Below are positions 1 through 11,030 of a stretch of DNA of 64,000 nt, one piece after another. Source of the DNA: Prorocentrum cordatum. Taxonomy: Eukaryota; Sar; Dinophyceae; Prorocentrales; Prorocentraceae. The stretch covers positions 144,501 to 208,500 of the forward strand of contig CAUYUJ010017807.1 of assembly GCA_963575745.1 (NCBI GenBank), given 5' to 3'. Position 1 is the first letter of the stretch, and every line of letters begins with the position of its first letter. Below the pieces are notes generated by a model, which was not told where the DNA came from, did not search any database, and worked only from the letters and a program-made list of their open reading frames with translations. Both the position numbers and the translations under genes were made by a program.

Positions 1-797
1 CACCCAATTCGGCACACCCCTCGCACGTTTCGTGGCCCCATGGGGAGCTCCGCCGAAGGCCCCTGCGCTGCCGCCTGCATGCGTCACGCGCACCCAATTC
101 GGCACACCTCTCACACGTTTCGTGGCCCCAAAGGGAGCTCCACCGAAGGTCCCGGTGGGTGTGCCCGCATGCGTCCCGCGCATTCATTTCGGCACACCCA
201 TCGCACGTTTCGTGGCCCCATGGGGAGCTCTACCGAAGGCCCCCAGCGCTGCCGCCCGCATGCGTCCCGCACACCCATTCCGGCGCACCCCTCGCGCGCT
301 TCGTGGCCCCATAGGGAGCCCCGCCGAAGGTCCCAGTTGGTGCGCCCGCATGCGTCCCGCGCACACATGTCGGCATACTCTTCACAAGGTTCGTGGCCCC
401 GTAGGGAGCTCCACCGAAGGCCCCAGTGGGTGTGCCCGCGTGCGTGCCGCGCGCCCAATTCGGCGCACCCCTCACGCGTTTCGTGACCCCTCACACGCTT
501 CGTGGCCCCATAGGGAGGTCCACCGAAGGCCCCGGCGGGTGTGCCCGCATGCGTCCCGCACACCCAATTCGGCACGCCCCTCGCGCGTTTCGTGGCCCCG
601 TAGGGGGTTCCACCGAAGGCCCCAGCGGGTGTGCCTGCATGCGTCCCGCACACCCATGTCGGCACACCCCTCGCACGTTTCGTGGCCCCATAGGGAGCTC
701 CACCGAAGGTCCCAGCGGGTGTGCCCGCATGCGTCCCGCACAACCATTTCGGCACACCCCTTGCACGTTTCGTGGCCCCATAGGGAGCGCCACCGAA
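1..797. repeat. 90-bp tandem satellite, about 8.5 copies
   Basis: The marker CGTGGCCCC recurs at about 31, 121, 211, 302, 392, 502, 591, 681 and 771, a period of 89-91 bp. An 18-bp partial duplication of the marker segment lies near 484-501. The array starts outside the window. Since 90 is a multiple of three and the unit has few stop codons, long open frames appear on both strands; I do not regard them as genes. Confidence 0.95.
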
Positions 798-834
798 GAA
801 GATATTCACACTTGCGGCATTCACAATTGCATAT

Positions 835-1290
835 GGCTGGGCCCTTCGCCAGGATAATTTCGACACGCGAATTTGAAACCCACCGAAACCGATGTGTTTT
901 GAAGGATTCCGGCGTGCGCGCGCAACGACGCGCGCGTCTGCACTTCGCCCCGTCTTGTGCCGAGGATTCTCGCGACGGCACGCGCGCAAGGGCGTTCGAC
1001 AGATTTCGACATGCGCGCGCGACGCCTGTTTGGCAGCGCGCTGTGAGAACCCCTAGAAACTTCTTTCTGGTTTTCTACAGATTTCGCAAGAGCTCGCGCG
1101 TAAGCTTATTCAGCCAATCATTGGTGCGAAACCATGTGTTTTTTTGCATGTGTTTTGGAAGCTCGATTGCGAAATCCTTCCGGCACCAAAGGTTTTTGAA
1201 GGATTGCGGCACGCGCGCGCGCGACGACGCGCGCGCGTGCATTCCGTCCAGTTTTTTGCAGGGGATTCGTGCAGCAGTGCTATGGTGAAA
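835..1290. repeat. CG-hairpin dispersed repeat, first cluster
   Basis: Two related units carry a core of alternating CGCGCG flanking a short GACGA spacer (about 915-935 and 1209-1240), preceded by a GATTYCGGCA-like lead and followed by TCGCGACGGCACGCGCGC. The core can fold into a GC stem with a five- to six-base loop. The same unit recurs at 2150-2900. No gene is credible here. Confidence 0.7.
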
Positions 1291-1489
1291 CAAAAAATGT
1301 CACCGCGTAGTGTTTTCTACAAGGGAACCTCAGGGGTTGGGAACCGGTTGGCCTGGGACATTTTGATTTCATAATTAAGATGGACATGTGGTCAGAATCG
1401 CATGCGATTTACATAGCCGAAAGGGGGGGCGATCACGCCGGGGGTGGGGGGTAGAGTCTATCGTCTTTATAGAAAGGAGAATCAACGCT

Positions 1490-1765
1490 GTGCGAAGTAT
1501 GTGGTGCAATGTATGCGACGCAAACAGTGTAGCGTAGCATATGCAGTGCGATGTATGCGAAGCAACGTATGTAATACAACCCACGCGGTGCAATGCATGT
1601 GGTGCAATGTATGCAACCACTGCAGTGCAGTCTTTGCGGTGCAATCTGCGTAGTACAACGTATGCGATGCAAACTGCGTAATCGAGTCTTTGCGGTTTGC
1701 CATGTATTCGATGCAACCTGATGCAACTTATGCAATGTAATCCGCGCGGTGTAATTTGCGTTCTC
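1490..1765. repeat. Degenerate TGCGATGCAA short tandem repeat
   Basis: Imperfect 10-15 bp motifs of the type TGYGRTGCAA follow one another for about 270 bp. The array has no stable reading frame and sits in a gene-free stretch. Related TGCTATG-type arrays occur near 22540-22640 and 23960-24080. Confidence 0.7.
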
Positions 1766-2149
1766 TTACAAGCGATTCGACGCATTCCATGCCCCTGCAA
1801 ACGCCCCGCCCACCATCCGCATCTCGGTTAGCAAAACCCACGCGGTGGCGATTGCAATGAGTGCTTGGGCATGGCTGGTGCATGTCTGCGGCCGCACCAA
1901 CCGAAGCACGCGCGCGCAGCGGCCAGCTAATGTGGCGCGGCGCGACCGACGCGGCCGCCGTGGCGCTGGCCGTTTGGCACGTCCCAGCTGGCACTTCAGT
2001 GCGAGGCGGCCACTAGGGCGCGCGCGGTGCCGCGGCAATTTCGACGGCGGTAGGCGCAATGATGGCAGCAGCGATGTTTGCGACAATCCATGTTGCCAAC
2101 GACGACGGCGCGGCCGGCGCGGGCGTCGATGCTGATCGCGCCGACGACG

Positions 2150-2900
2150 ATGACGGCGCCCTCGCGTCGGCGACGAGGGTTTTGGAAAGAGTTCGACACG
2201 CGCGTTGCCGACGCGCGAGAGTGACTTGCATGGCATAATTTGGCGCGGATCGCCGCCCCCCCACCCCGCCCCAGCACGCGCGCAAGGGCGCGCGGGCGAT
2301 TTCGGCATGCTGCGCCACAGGCCCGCCTGGCAGAATTCAGCGAAACTGTTGAAAAGAGCACCGTTTTCTGTTTGGAAAAATCGCAAGCGCGCGAGCGTTT
2401 TTTTTTTGGGGGGGTACTTTGAAAATTGATGTTGCGAAACCATATGGTTTTCAATGTTTTGCTGCGACACTTGCGCTCTCTGCAAGATTCCGGCACGCGC
2501 GCGCGACGGCGCGCGCGCTCAGTTCGTCGCACGTTTGCGCAAAAGGGTTCTCGCGACGGCACGCGCGCAAGGGCGTTGAAACGATTGTAACCTGCGCGCG
2601 CGCGAAGCCCGATTGGCAACGCTTTCTGAACGTCCTGAGAAACAGACGGTCGCTTGAAAACCCGCGCTGCGAGACTCTTTGTTTCTATGTTTTTCTTGGG
2701 CTCTTGTGGGATGGATTTCGGTATGTCGTCATCTTTGCGACCCAGGCTTGCGACCCAGGTTTGTTGTTGGATGGATTTCGGCATGGGCGCGCGACGACGC
2801 GCGCGCGTGCTCTTCGCCGCGTTTTGTTGCAAGTGATTCATGGCAAATGATGGCGCTCGACAGTCGAGTGCGCGCGCGTTTTTTGTTGCAGAGGATGAGG
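2150..2900. repeat. CG-hairpin dispersed repeat, second cluster
   Basis: At least three diverged copies of the 835-1290 unit lie here, with hairpin cores near 2485-2520 and 2785-2812 and the GGCACGCGCGCAAGGGCG segment near 2555-2575. A short duplication of GGATGGATTTCGG occurs near 2709 and 2770. The long reverse-strand open frame over this stretch is rich in Arg/Pro/Ala and has no recognisable domain. Confidence 0.65.
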
Positions 2901-3044
2901 GGGGCGCGGGCTCGGCGGGGACGGTGCGAAGTCGTATTCGAGATGGGCGATGGGGCAGAGTCATATGTAAGTTGCACATACCCTGAGAGGGTGCGATAAG
3001 TCCGGCCTCGGGAGGGCTGTGGGTTTTTTCTTTGAAACGAGAAT

Positions 3045-3375
3045 GTATGCGACGCGGCGACGGCGACGGGTTGCGACGGGCCGCGCGGGCGGCGACGGGC
3101 AGGGGCGGCGGCGACGGGCGGCGACGGGCGGCTGCGTTTTGCGGCGACTGTCGGGGGCGGCGGCGACGGGCGGCGACGGCGACGGGCGGCGACGGGCGGC
3201 GCGGCTGCGCTTTGCGGCGATGGCCCCGAGGCGACGGCGACGCGCGGCACGGGCGGCGACGGGCGGCCTCGGCGATTGGCGGCGACGGGCGGCGCGGGCG
3301 GTGGCGGGCGGGGATGGTGGCGACGGGCGGCGACGGCGACGGGCGGCGACGGGCGGCGACGAGCGGCGTGGCGGC
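3045..3375. repeat. GGCGAC/GGGC minisatellite
   Basis: About 330 bp is built almost entirely of GGCGACGGGC-type 6-12 bp motifs. It is strongly G-rich on the + strand and open in several frames as Arg/Gly/Ala-rich translations, which I treat as artefacts. Confidence 0.9.
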
Positions 3376-3499
3376 GATTGTTAACGCAAGTAAGAACCTA
3401 AGTGCAAGCACCCGTTTGGGGAACTTCTTGCCATCTTCGACTTGGCGCCGCCGACGCAGAAGAGGAAATCGGATGATTGTCGGGGGGCGAATGGAGTGA

Positions 3500-6400
3500 T
3501 GGCGAAATGAGGGGATCCCTTGCGGCCGTTCAACGTCCGCCTGTGCCTTGCGAGCATGGACCGACCAAGGAAATTGATGTAGATGATTTTCTTGAACCAC
3601 GCGTTCGCCCTTGCGCGCGACGGACTGACGCCGATCCTAATGCTGACCCCCTAGCGGGCACGTCCTTCGGGCCCGAACTGACCGATCTGGAGGGTGGCCA
3701 GTGGGGCCCAGGGGGGGCGTCATTCCGCCGGCAGAGGAAGTGCTGGCGGAGGTGCTAGACACGTTTGCCCCCGCTGGCCCGCCACATTCCAGAAATCGCG
3801 GTCCCCTGTTGTCCCGCGGGATCAACGGCCGACCCCCTGCAGGCTGTCCTGGGGCAGGCGAGGCAGCAACTAGTGGAGGCCTCAACCCGTCTATAAACCG
3901 CCTCCTTCCGGCATCTGCTCAAGCACAGGCGCATTGCCTGGCCCGGCGACTTCCCCGCTGGCAAGTGCACTCAATCTTGGCCGCAGTGCCGCCCAGTCGA
4001 TGGGCGGGCGGCCCCAACAATGCCCGTCGCCGGATTAATTGGAGGCCATGCTGTAACGGATGCGGGGGGAAGGTCAACAGATGTTGACGTGAGAGATGGT
4101 ACCGATCTTTGTTCAGCCAGGGTCGGCAGCGTTGTCCTACGTGCAGGGCCCACAGGGAGCCCGAAGGAGGTTCGGCCAGCAGCGTCAGTGCAAGCCGCTA
4201 GCGCGCCATCGATCTCGCCGCATGCGGCCGACACTCGGGGCCTGGGAAACCCGCGCGAGAGCACTCGAGGAAACGGCTCCCGTTATAAAGGATATCGGGG
4301 CAGTGTGGAAGCTAATATTGAGCTGCATGCGGTGCCGATCAGTATCGACTTCGTCCTTGACGCCTCCCTGATGAGTCAGGGGGAAGTTATGGTTTTGCTA
4401 GTCCAAGTCTACAACTACAGATTGATAAAGGCCAGCAGCTATATAGAAGAAGGAAAACTTGAGAGGACACGGCGCCGTTGCATGCGAATGTACCAAGAAA
4501 ACAGAGCATACATTCTGGCAGGCTCGTTCTAACTCGGCACCCAATGCGCTTTTGAAGAGGGGTTCCATTTTTCACGCCCGAGAAAACGAAGGGGGCGTTG
4601 AGATGGGGGGGGCCCGCGCTTGCTGACGCCCCTGGCTCGGCTTCCGACATTCGCGAGGCTGTCGCCTATGGTCGTGGGCGGCGCCGGGTCATCCGGCGTC
4701 GCGCCTGCGCCTGTAATTGTTGCCCGGAGGCTTGAGTTTGCGGGCCCGGCTGAGACGCTGGCCGAAGATTCAAACGACATGGTCGTGGGACCAGGGCGCT
4801 GCCCTGGGCATTCCTGCAGTCGGCCTTCCGGCGCCCCCGGAGGCAGCTCAGCCGCCCGCGGGAGAGGTCGTTGAAATTGGAACGGAACCTCGGATTTGCA
4901 TCCGACGGCGGAGCATTGCGAGACTAAGGCGTGGACTCCCGATGGAGAACTCGCAGTGATTGGAGCGAGTCCGAACAACATATAGGGGCACTAATTGGGC
5001 GCGCGGCGCTGGACTGGTTTTGAACGATCTCGCAGCCATCAGGAATTTTACGTGCCAAACTTTATTTAACGCGGCCCGTTCCGCCCAGGACCCCATTTTT
5101 GCATCATGGAAGACTTCTCCGCGAGAACATTTCCAAATGGCAGTTTTAAACGTTCGAGCAATATGGCTTTCCGACGAGATTGTCGACGTCGTTTGGTACG
5201 ACACGTTGGCGAGTATAGTCCCACTCTGTCCATGCCTTTCCAGTCTCAAGGACAATTAAACGGAATGGGCGCGGAAGAGTGTCGGGGCGCGCTCAGCCAT
5301 CGGGAGAGCAAAAAGTCCAAGACCATTGGGAAGTTGATAGTGCATCTTCTCAGACACTGTTCGTGCCATCGCAGGAACTCGCGAGAATTGTGCCCATTGA
5401 GTGACGCCCTGTGCAACGCGTGAAGTGATGAGTCCGATTGCCCGATCGCGGCTCTGGCGATGCACGGATTATTAGTGGCACCGCCAAGTTGTGTCCAGAT
5501 TTGGGGAGCCCAGGCAAATGATCATCAGTTGTGCGGCCAGACATTTTCGAAAATTATCGGCGCAGGCGCGCGAGAGCAAGCATGTGCCAAACGACTCATT
5601 GCGGTGCACGTTCGACCATCGCCCAATTCCCGCGTTGGTCCGGGCCGTCACGGGTCGTTCCATTCGCGTCGTAGACATAGAAGTGTATCGAATGTTGCGC
5701 CATATAGTTACATCATCCTGTCATCTTCTCACGGCCCGCTGCTGCATGACACATCAAAGAACGCTGTGCTCCAATTGAAATTGGGAGACAGACTGCCCTG
5801 CGAAGAACGGGGGATGGTTTGCGAGCCCTGATCCCAATTTGTTGCGGTTGCTCCCCACGATGAAATACGCTTCATCAGAGGTCGATGACGGCCCGATTCC
5901 CCGTTGGCTCAGCTCGCGGGGGCAATCCGTCGACGGCGGCCCACCCTCGGCAATTGCACTTTCTGAGCGCGCCGAACGTTCGTTGATGGGGCTTCTGGAC
6001 CCAGAGATAGCCCGCAGACTGTGGATCGTACACCCAGAGCACCAATCATAGTGGGAGAGCGCTCTGGTTCTCCGCGATAAGGTGCACCTGAACAGCGATG
6101 ATTCCCGGGTGACTCCTGACGGAACGTTCATTGCCAAGCAGAGACCCGCATGTGCTTACATGTCCCATGCCGTTGCTCTAAGACTAGGTGAAGATATTCC
6201 AGGTACGGCGTGGACTAAGCTGTCCGATCAGATCTGGGTCGACCTGGAGATCGCGCTTGACCCCGATATGATCATGACCGGTCTCCATTATGACGAGCGT
6301 TTTTGTTCCCGAGTGGTTGCGGTGCCATCAAAGATGCAGACCGCAGACTTTGCAATCTCTCATGGGCTGACGACGGGCGGCGTGCTTGCACGAATTTGCG

Positions 6401-7500
6401 CTGCTTTCTTTCGGGATGTTGTTTATGCCCGCATTGCGAGAGAATTTTCTCGTGGCTCTGCAACGCACGCGCGCATCAATCCATCTCTGTCTCCAGAGGC
6501 GTGGTCTTCGCGCGACGCGCCTAACCCGGAAACTAACATTCGTCAGTCGCGAAAAGGCGCACGTTGCAGGACAATTCTTCGACGGCTGCCACCATCAAGT
6601 CGCAGGAATATGACAAACACCAGAAACAATTTATTGAGATGGCAAAGGCGCGACCCATAACACCGAATGCAGGTATTACCGATATCGCCAAAGGGCCCTG
6701 GCTTGACTTATCGTAGAGGGTCGAGAAAGCCAGCGACAAGTCGCCCATGCGCCACGAATCATGCTTCCGCCTTTTTGGGTCATTCCAAAAGAGGGAGACG
6801 GTGCGACGGCCGTTGATTGGCGGCCTGTTCTCTGGCAGCGCATCGACCAGACTGCCGCGCCGACGTCGCGCCCGCCGTTGGCTTCATTCGCAGGGTTAAG
6901 CGTTGGAGATGACCAAGTTCTTTCTGCAGGCGAGTTGGAGATCTGGGAGGGTGAATTGACGGCAGGTGGGACTCACCCCCTCGCTGCCACCTGGCTGGTG
7001 GACTTCTTCCTCAGCGGGCCCAACAGACCATGCGTGCGAGGCGCAGCCATCGCCTTCGCTTGATTCGTTAGCGTGTTACCCGGCAATGAACGTGAAGGTG
7101 TTTCGGGACAGCCCACATCGCGCATCGAACTCAATGGCGGGACATCAGATGTCTCTGTGGTCCTGGGGCCCGATCGGGCAAACTTCCATGGCAAAGACAT
7201 GCCTCCGATGAGTCCAGGTCCGCAGGGTGTTCAACATCCTGCGACCGTCCAACTCAAAGAATCACAGGATGGCGGGGACGATAAAGATGGTCAGTCGTTG
7301 CTCAATCTTGCACGCGCAGAGGCGAACTCGCCAGGGACAAAACAGTGGGGGATGATCTTGAAGAAGGAAGATACGTTGGTACTCGATTTCAATATCCGGT
7401 GGATGTATGTACTGATCCCACTGCGGAGATCGCCGTTAAACATATGTGCACGCTGCAAAGACAATTGCACGTCGATACATGATGGAATCTGTGAATGAAG
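3500..7500 (+). pseudogene. Probable long decayed protein gene, family unknown
   Basis: This 4-kb stretch has no tandem repeats and a lower GC content than its surroundings. On the + strand the frame with codon starts at positions 1 mod 3 has only about eight internal stops from 4717 to 6660 (about 648 codons), where roughly 25 would be expected by chance. Protein-like text continues in another frame around 6560-6710 and in the 2 mod 3 frame from 6761 to 7498 with a single stop. Other protein-like pieces lie at 3477-3758, 3701-4087 and 4020-4532. The translations have mixed, globular-looking composition, unlike repeat-derived frames, but I see no family motif. I infer an old gene or element broken by stops and frameshifts. 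Chance, or many introns, are alternatives. Confidence 0.35.
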
Positions 7501-7904
7501 GAGAGAGCACCGATGCCGCAGCCGCCGATCAACAACTCACAACATGTAGGCACGTTCTGGGGCAAACAGATGACCGACCGCGTCGCGTGAGGTCACTTAG
7601 GACCTTAGGCATCGTTCGAGAATGCGTTGCAGGCTATCTTCCAAGGCAACGATACGTGGCTTCCCTGGACGGACCAGTCGTCTCGGAAAACTCATTCGGA
7701 CCGTGACATGGCCCCAAACAGATGAGGAGAGACGCCTAACCAGAATACCGCCACGATTGCAGATGGAATTCTGCCAGCGCGCAAGCAGCGCGGTGGACGC
7801 GATGTCGGTCCAACCAATACTGCTGGAATTCCAACGGATGTTGAGATGCACGTGGTCGCAGCGAGCGCAGAAATTCAGGCGCAGATCGACCTTCGAGCTC
7901 AACG

Positions 7905-8250
7905 CCGGCCCAGTCCGCCGCGCGCGCGGCGGTCCAGGCCCGTTCTGCATGGGAAAATGCGTAGCGCGTGCAGAGGCCCTGGCCCATTCTTTGTGGGAAA
8001 GTATATCATGCGCGAGGGGCCAGAGCCGCCGCGCGCGCGGCGGCCCTGGCTCGTTCTGCATTGGAAAATGTATAGCGCGCGCGGCGGCCTTGGCCCATTC
8101 TGTGCGGGAGGAGGATGCCATGCGCGAGGAGCCAGGGCCGCCGCGTGCGCGGCGGCTCTGGCCCGTTCTAGATTGGAACATGCAAAGCGCGTGCGGTGGC
8201 CCTGGCCCATCCTGTGCGCGCGAAGGCCCTGGCCCGTTCAGTGCATAGTG
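7905..8250. repeat. 111-bp tandem repeat with GC hairpins, about 3 copies
   Basis: The segment CGTTCTRSATKGGAA recurs at about 7939, 8050 and 8162, giving a 111-bp unit made of two similar half-units. Each unit contains a near-perfect inverted repeat around CCGCCGCGCGCGCGGCGG (about 8020-8052 and 8131-8162). Confidence 0.8.
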
Positions 8251-8261
8251 CGTGCGGCGGC

Positions 8262-8475
8262 CCTGGGCCCCCGCAGGCGCTGGGCCGCCGCTGCCGCCCT
8301 GGCCGGCGGCGGTTTCCGCCGCCACTGCTGCCGCCGCTGCCGCTGCCGCTGCCGCTGCCGGCTCCCCGGCGGCAGCGGCGGCGGCGCAGGGCGCGGTGGC
8401 CGGCGCCGCCGCGGTCGCCCCCGCGGCCGCCGGCGGCGCGGCCGCCGCCGGTGCTGCCGCCGCTGCAACACGATG
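8262..8475. repeat. GCC/GCG/CTG trinucleotide-rich block
   Basis: A 210-bp run of GCC, GCT and GCG triplets translates as poly-Ala, Pro or Arg in different frames. The frame open from 7846 to 8751 runs through it into 8473-8751 (starting MEGAASSASG), which is less repetitive. I cannot tell whether that end is coding. Confidence 0.75.
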
Positions 8476-8756
8476 GAGGGCGCTGCCAGCTCAGCCAGCG
8501 GCGCCGCTCATGCTGGGCCACGGGAAGCAATGGAAATAGAGACCGGGGCTAGCGAGGCCACCGGATCAGCCGGTGACCACTGGCATGTCTTCCAGAACGC
8601 TACGTTATTGCTGCCTGCGCCGAAAGCTGCGGCCGCTGATGGGCGGCCCCTCTGGCAGCCTTCGCCGCCTGGGCAGCCGCTGCTCCGTGCTGGGCCGCGG
8701 GGGTGCCGCTGCGCCGTCGGCGGAGAGGCGCCCGGGCTTGTATGGAACTAATCCTC

Positions 8757-9060
8757 CTCGCTCTGCAAAACCAGGAAACCTTGAAAATACTACAAAAATA
8801 GTCCCAGAATGCACTTTGGACACTTATGTTAAAATATTCCAAAAATACTCTTGGAATTATCAACAAATCCTTTTGCTAAACTAAATTTTCTGATCGATGT
8901 CCCAGCACCCCGCGCGCCATATAATGATGTAGAACAGCGTTGCACAAAAACCGTATTATCATATCACCACAACACAACACAACACACCACAACACACATA
9001 ACACAACACAACACAACAACACAATACCATGGCATACCACAAAACAAAACCATAACAGGG
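8757..9060 (+). repeat. AT-rich dispersed repeat, copy 1
   Basis: Positions 8757-8895 match the reverse complement of about 62640-62785 at close to 88% by eye, including CACTTTGGACACTTATGTTA and the end CTGATCGATG. The adjoining 8920-9050, an (AACAC)n-rich stretch after CATATAATGATGTAG, resembles 47990-48180. It is much more AT-rich than its surroundings and has no coding signal. Confidence 0.75.
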
Positions 9061-9107
9061 CGTTGCGTAGCCACCTACCCTATGACCGCGCCCAGCTGAT
9101 TGTGAGG

Positions 9108-9347
9108 ATGTCTCGAGCGATGCGCTGGTTCCAGCCCACCCAGGGGGGAGCCGCCAGGGGGGTAGGACAGTCCCCCGGCACCCTCCCCGACGGCCTGTTC
9201 CGACGACCTTCCCCGTCACTTGCTGTTTTGGATCGAACCCTTCCCGACGGCCCTTCCCGACGGGCCCTTCCCGACTGCCTTTCCCGACGGCCCTCCCCGA
9301 CGCCCGCCATGACGGGCGATCCGTTGACCGAACCGATCCTCATCTAA
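9108..9347 (+). CDS. Upstream open frame, 79 codons, in duplicated block
   Basis: ATG at 9108 (MSRAMRWFQ...) opens a frame ending in TAA that overlaps the ATG of the next gene as TAATG. Its middle is encoded by a CCGACGGCCCTTCC minisatellite (LPDGPSRR-type repeats). The same frame, with nearly the same length and the same overlapping stop/start, occurs at 48809-49051. I recognise no function. It could be a short peptide, a regulatory upstream frame, or simply the leader of the gene below. Confidence 0.35.
   Translation: MSRAMRWFQPTQGGAARGVGQSPGTLPDGLFRRPSPSLAVLDRTLPDGPSRRALPDCLSRRPSPTPAMTGDPLTEPILI
9190..9320. repeat. CCGACGGCCCTTCC minisatellite
   Basis: About nine imperfect 14-15 bp copies of CCGACGGCCCTTCC lie inside the upstream open frame. 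The matching array in the duplicate is at 48884-49012. Confidence 0.8.
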
Positions 9348-10221
9348 TGAAGCGGCGCCCTGCCGCCGATCGTGATTCGGGCAAGTTGGCCGACGAGATT
9401 GCGTTGCTTGGTCACAACGGCGAGCTCAACGTGACAGCGAGAGACGGGCATTGGACAAACAGTGGGGTCATTGGAAACCGTGGCCTGAGGACAGAGAGAA
9501 ACGGATACTGACGCACCATCGAGCCTTGAAGGCGGCCCGAACAAGCAGCAGCGACGACAGCAACACCGACGACAGCGACAGCGACGACACGTCAGACAAC
9601 CCGCCAGGGCCGTCGGCGGCGCCATCAGCCGCGGCACCGACATCTTCGGCGTCGGCGGCAGCATCAACCACAGCATCGGCCTCATCGGCGGCAGCATCGG
9701 CGGCGCCAGCCGCAGCACCGACATCTTCGGCGTCGGCGGCGCCATCAGCCGCAGCACCAACCACAGCATCGACCTCATCGGCGGCAGCCTCGACGGCACC
9801 AGCCGCCGCACCAGCGCCAGCACCAGCCGCGCCGCCGACGGTGACTACCTCGTTCAATGTCGACGTTGGGGGGGCAAATGCGCCAGGCAAGATTACTTAC
9901 TATCCAAATCGTGGAGGGCGCTTTGAGGCAGTGCGCTATTTCCATGGGTCCCAATGTCGCCGCTCGCGGTCAGCGGCTTCACCAAAAGGTAAGCGAATCC
10001 TTTCTAATCCAGGTCAGGGCCGTTGCATCGGTGAGCTCATTGCGTGGTTGAAGGCTGGGCCGAAGCTCCCAGCAGAGCAGCATCAGTGGTTTGATTCAGA
10101 TAAGGTATCACGAGTTTTGGCCAGGTCCGAAGCAAAGCAGTCGGCCCACGGTCAAGCAATCCTTGCGCGCGAGCGCACGAGGGAGATGTTCTCAGACAGC
10201 GAGCCCGAGGGGCCGTTCTAG
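9347..10221 (+). pseudogene. Small Cys/His protein of dinoflagellate multicopy type, copy 1 (frameshifted)
   Basis: Start ATG 9347 is set by comparison with the intact copy at 49048. An N-terminal segment of about 60 residues leads to a Ser/Asp acidic stretch, an Ala/Ser/Pro/Thr linker of about 90 residues, and a conserved C-terminal domain with GKITYY, FEAV.YFH, CRRSR and GQGRC.(G/S)ELIAWL, ending in SEPEGPF. Near 9464-9469 this copy has two more bases than copy 2, so the first 39 codons are out of frame with the rest. I recall a similar domain, with a CxxTR-like motif followed by GRPxGxLxAWL, from many dinoflagellate predicted proteins. A nucleic-acid-binding or mobile-element role is only inference. 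The large gene follows on the same strand. Confidence 0.6.
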
Positions 10222-10258
10222 GCGATCGGCCGCTCCCAAAACAAGACCATTGGCAGCC

Positions 10259-11030
10259 TTGCATCATTGCCTGTTTCGGCCCGCCCCTGGCCACAGCAAG
10301 GCCCTTGCATCCTGCCACGTGGGCCCGTCCATGGCCAACCCATAGCTCTGGACAGTCCGTTTTCGGATTTGCTGGCCCAGGGCCTTGCATCCTTACATCG
10401 CGCTCGTGATGTGAGTTCGTTGGGTTGGATTGCATTGCGTTGGGTGCCCATCCACCCCGTGCCCCCGCATGTCGAATCCGTTGTCAAGGGTCTTCCCAGC
10501 GTGCTTGAGTCGGATTGGATTGCGTGCCTGCTTGTTCCCCATGTTCTTGGATTGTATACCCACCCCTCCAATCTTGCACGATTCATCCGAGACGCTTCGC
10601 GTGCCAGCCCGTCCAGAAACGATGCCCATGATGGACTGCCTGGAAGAAGCTCTTGGGGCCATCTTGCACACTGCCATGTTGGCCCCTCTCGGGGCTATTT
10701 CGGGAGATGTATTGGCCCGCCCCCGTCTGCCCTGAGTGTTGAGCAATCTTGGATGGCATCTCACTGCTCCTTGATGAGGGTGATCGCGGGGCCACCTTGG
10801 GGCACCTTGGGGGTTCAATTGCCGCATCAGGCCCCGCCCAGACCGCAGGGGCGGGGGGTTCGGGGGGCGATGAAACCACCCCCGAATGGGAATGGTGGGT
10901 GGTGGAAGAGAGAAAACCGCCATATGCGTGAGAACAGTTCGCCCGAGGGGGTGGTGAGGGGCCAGTTGCACTTTGGTTGGGGTCCTCGCCGTTTTGGCTC
11001 GTTGCGGCTTCGAAGCCTCGTCGCCCCCTC
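10259..11030. other. Spacer between small and large gene, with a degraded dispersed-repeat fragment
   Basis: No convincing gene. From about 10620 to 10925 the text (CTCTTGGGGCC, ACCTTGGGG, then an AAACC...CCCCGAA...GTGGAAGAG pattern) resembles the 3' half of the element at 17245-18107 and 60644-61495. The frame open through here is continuous with the large gene, but its composition becomes protein-like only after about 11030. Confidence 0.45.

Larger units (their letters stand above)
9065..10258 (+). repeat. 1.2-kb duplicated segment, copy 1 (with 48768-49975)
   Basis: From GTAGCCACCTACCC to GCAGCCTTGCATCATTGCCTG this block aligns with 48768-49975 almost end to end at roughly 90% identity by eye. 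It carries an upstream open frame and the small Cys/His gene. Sequence outside the block differs between loci, so this is a discrete duplication. Confidence 0.9.

Noticed and set aside
1-800. 418-codon + strand and 292-codon - strand frames
   Set aside because: They arise from the 90-bp satellite and run on into unrelated DNA.
1996-3600. 534-codon reverse-strand frame
   Set aside because: Covers the GGCGAC minisatellite and CG-hairpin repeats. Its Arg/Pro/Ala composition follows from the repeats, with no domain and other frames open over the same bases.
9215-9245. GATCGAACCC, like a reversed tRNA B box
   Set aside because: No A box, acceptor stem or cloverleaf around it. It lies in the minisatellite and is not conserved in the duplicate.
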